DNA from: Roseithermus sacchariphilus
Lineage (GTDB): Bacteria > Bacteroidota > Rhodothermia > Rhodothermales > MEBIC09517
Length of the DNA stretch: 64,000 bases
Direction of reading: 5' to 3'
Assembly: GCA_003285105.1 (NCBI GenBank)
Contig: CP030158.1
Coordinates: 4,388,449-4,452,448 of the forward strand
This document shows, in pieces, positions 62,188 through 64,000 of the stretch. The notes under the pieces are model-generated. The model made no database searches. It was not told where the DNA came from and saw only the letters and a program-made list of their open reading frames with translations. The stretch's first letter is position 1. Each line of letters opens with the position of its first letter. A program made the position numbers and the translations under genes.

Positions 62188-62628
62188 ATGTACATCGCGC
62201 CCGACCTGCTCGACGCCATCCGCGCCCACGGGGCCGAGACGTACCCCGAGGAATGCTGCGGCTTCCTCCTGGGCCGCCCGACGGCCCGGGGCAACCACGT
62301 CCTGGCCCTCCGCCCCGTGCCCAACCGGCAGGCGGACCACCGCGAACGGCGCTACACGATCACTCCGGCCGATTACCAGGCGGCCGACCGGGCGGCCCGG
62401 CAGCAGGGGCTGGACGTCGTCGGCTTCTACCATTCCCACCCGGACCACCCCGCCCGCCCCTCGGCGACGGACCTGGCCGAGGCCACGTTTCCGGGCTATA
62501 CCTATGTCATCGTGTCCATCCTCCAGGGTATCCCGGACGCGCTGACGGCCTGGTCGCTCGCCCCCGATCGGTCGCGCTTCGACGCCGAACCCATCTCCCT
62601 CACCGAACCCGAACCCTCCACCCGCTGA
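62188..62628 (+). CDS. JAMM/MPN metallopeptidase (Mec+-like)
   Basis: A 146-residue zinc isopeptidase. The JAMM motif is complete: Glu21/Glu22 in YPEECCGFLLG, His82 and His84 in YHSHPDHPARPS, and Asp95 in PSATD. In the CysO pathway this enzyme releases cysteine from the carrier C-terminus; related JAMM proteins also trim residues that follow the carrier Gly-Gly. Here the next gene encodes a carrier ending Gly-Gly-Arg, so both activities could be needed. ATG 62188 starts 20 bases after the cysM-like stop, and the gene ends 5 bases before the carrier start. Confidence 0.92.
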   Translation: MYIAPDLLDAIRAHGAETYPEECCGFLLGRPTARGNHVLALRPVPNRQADHRERRYTITPADYQAADRAARQQGLDVVGFYHSHPDHPARPSATDLAEATFPGYTYVIVSILQGIPDALTAWSLAPDRSRFDAEPISLTEPEPSTR

Positions 62629-62633
62629 CACCC

Positions 62634-62930
62634 ATGCCTGCGACGTCCACCACCTCCGTGACGATTCACATTCCCACCCCCCTGCGCTCCTTCACCGGCG
62701 GCTCCGCCTCGGTCGAGGTGACGGGCCAGACCGTGGGGGAAGCGCTGAAGGACCTGGTCCGCCGCCATCCCGCGCTCGAACCGCACCTCTACACCGAGGA
62801 CGGACGCCTGCGCTCGTTCGTCAACATCTACGTGGGCGATGAGGACATCCGCTACCTCGACCGGGATGCCACCGCCATCACGCCCGGCGCGGAGCTCTCC
62901 ATCGTCCCGTCCATTGCCGGCGGTCGGTGA
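62634..62930 (+). CDS. ThiS/MoaD-family sulfur carrier (CysO-like) ending in Gly-Gly-Arg
   Basis: A 98-residue ubiquitin-fold carrier: VTIHIPTPLRSFTGG at the start, VGEALKDLVRRHPALEPHLY in the middle, and SFVNIYVGDEDIRYLDRDATAITPGAELSIVPSIAGG at the end, as in CysO. Carriers are adenylated and thiocarboxylated at a terminal Gly-Gly. Here one Arg codon (CGG) follows Gly-Gly before TGA, so maturation by proteolysis would be required, presumably by the JAMM enzyme encoded just upstream. It lies between the JAMM and MoeB-rhodanese genes, the expected activating and trimming partners. Confidence 0.92.
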   Translation: MPATSTTSVTIHIPTPLRSFTGGSASVEVTGQTVGEALKDLVRRHPALEPHLYTEDGRLRSFVNIYVGDEDIRYLDRDATAITPGAELSIVPSIAGGR

Positions 62931-62973
62931 TGCCGGCGGCCCCCTCCTCCTGCCCACCCTGCGCTACGATCCC

Positions 62974-64000
<1,027 letters not shown>

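Overview
The window is a GC-rich chromosomal stretch that most resembles Rhodothermota/Rhodothermales (Bacteroidota side of the FCB group). Reasons: secreted proteins end in type IX secretion C-terminal sorting domains (YPNPFNP ... GVYL), a TonB-dependent receptor is paired with a DUF4249 lipoprotein, DUF3098 and DUF5916 families are present, starts mostly lack Shine-Dalgarno sites, and TAnnT(T)TG boxes like the Bacteroidota -7 element sit upstream of several genes. The assignment is inferred from family content only.

Layout. 1-0.93 kb: 3' end of aconitase. 1.0-1.9 kb: an MNT/HEPN pair bracketed by a second copy of the aconitase 3' end and terminator. 2.1-8.4 kb: a large DUF5916 outer-membrane protein and convergent hydantoinase/oxoprolinase genes (hyuA-hyuB). 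8.5-13.0 kb: phosphate uptake operon pstS-pstC-pstA-pstB-phoU (minus strand). 13.2-18.4 kb: 2-phosphoglycerate kinase-like protein with ATP cones, then a plus-strand run with an NAD-binding protein and the ergothioneine genes egtB-egtD. 18.5-36.0 kb: pyrophosphatase, envelope proteins, a two-component system, a tandem GH2-type sugar-binding protein, hydrolase, two PH-domain membrane proteins, DUF4249/TonB receptor pair, glycerophosphodiesterase and gyrA.

36.0-45.3 kb is the accessory island: two tandem units of about 4.4 kb, each with a plus-strand Uma2-family nuclease gene facing a minus-strand PD40 lipoprotein plus secreted peptidase-like protein, and a third Uma2 gene at the end. The two peptidase-like proteins share a near-identical FnIII + sorting-domain tail but have unrelated front halves: one is a subtilase with its catalytic residues replaced, the other a zinc metallopeptidase interrupted by two in-frame TAA codons.

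45.4-60.1 kb is housekeeping: SRPBCC protein, secreted HExxH peptidase, lysine 6-aminotransferase, lipA, EamA transporter, ndk, a DUF1343 muramidase whose signal peptide is in another frame, DUF3098, PBP4-type carboxypeptidase, an MreD-like protein and an aspartokinase-homoserine dehydrogenase fusion. 60.1-64.0 kb holds tRNA-Ala(GGC), a small hypothetical gene, a structured non-coding stretch and a cysteine operon: CysM-like synthase, JAMM peptidase, CysO/ThiS-like sulfur carrier and MoeB-rhodanese (cut by the window end).

The most interesting signal lies in front of the cysteine operon: a 30-codon open frame with nine cysteine codons in ten, followed by mutually exclusive antiterminator and terminator helices and a T7 tract. 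This is the architecture of a classical translation-coupled attenuator that would sense cysteinyl-tRNA supply. The second is the tandem Uma2/peptidase array with exchanged passenger domains.
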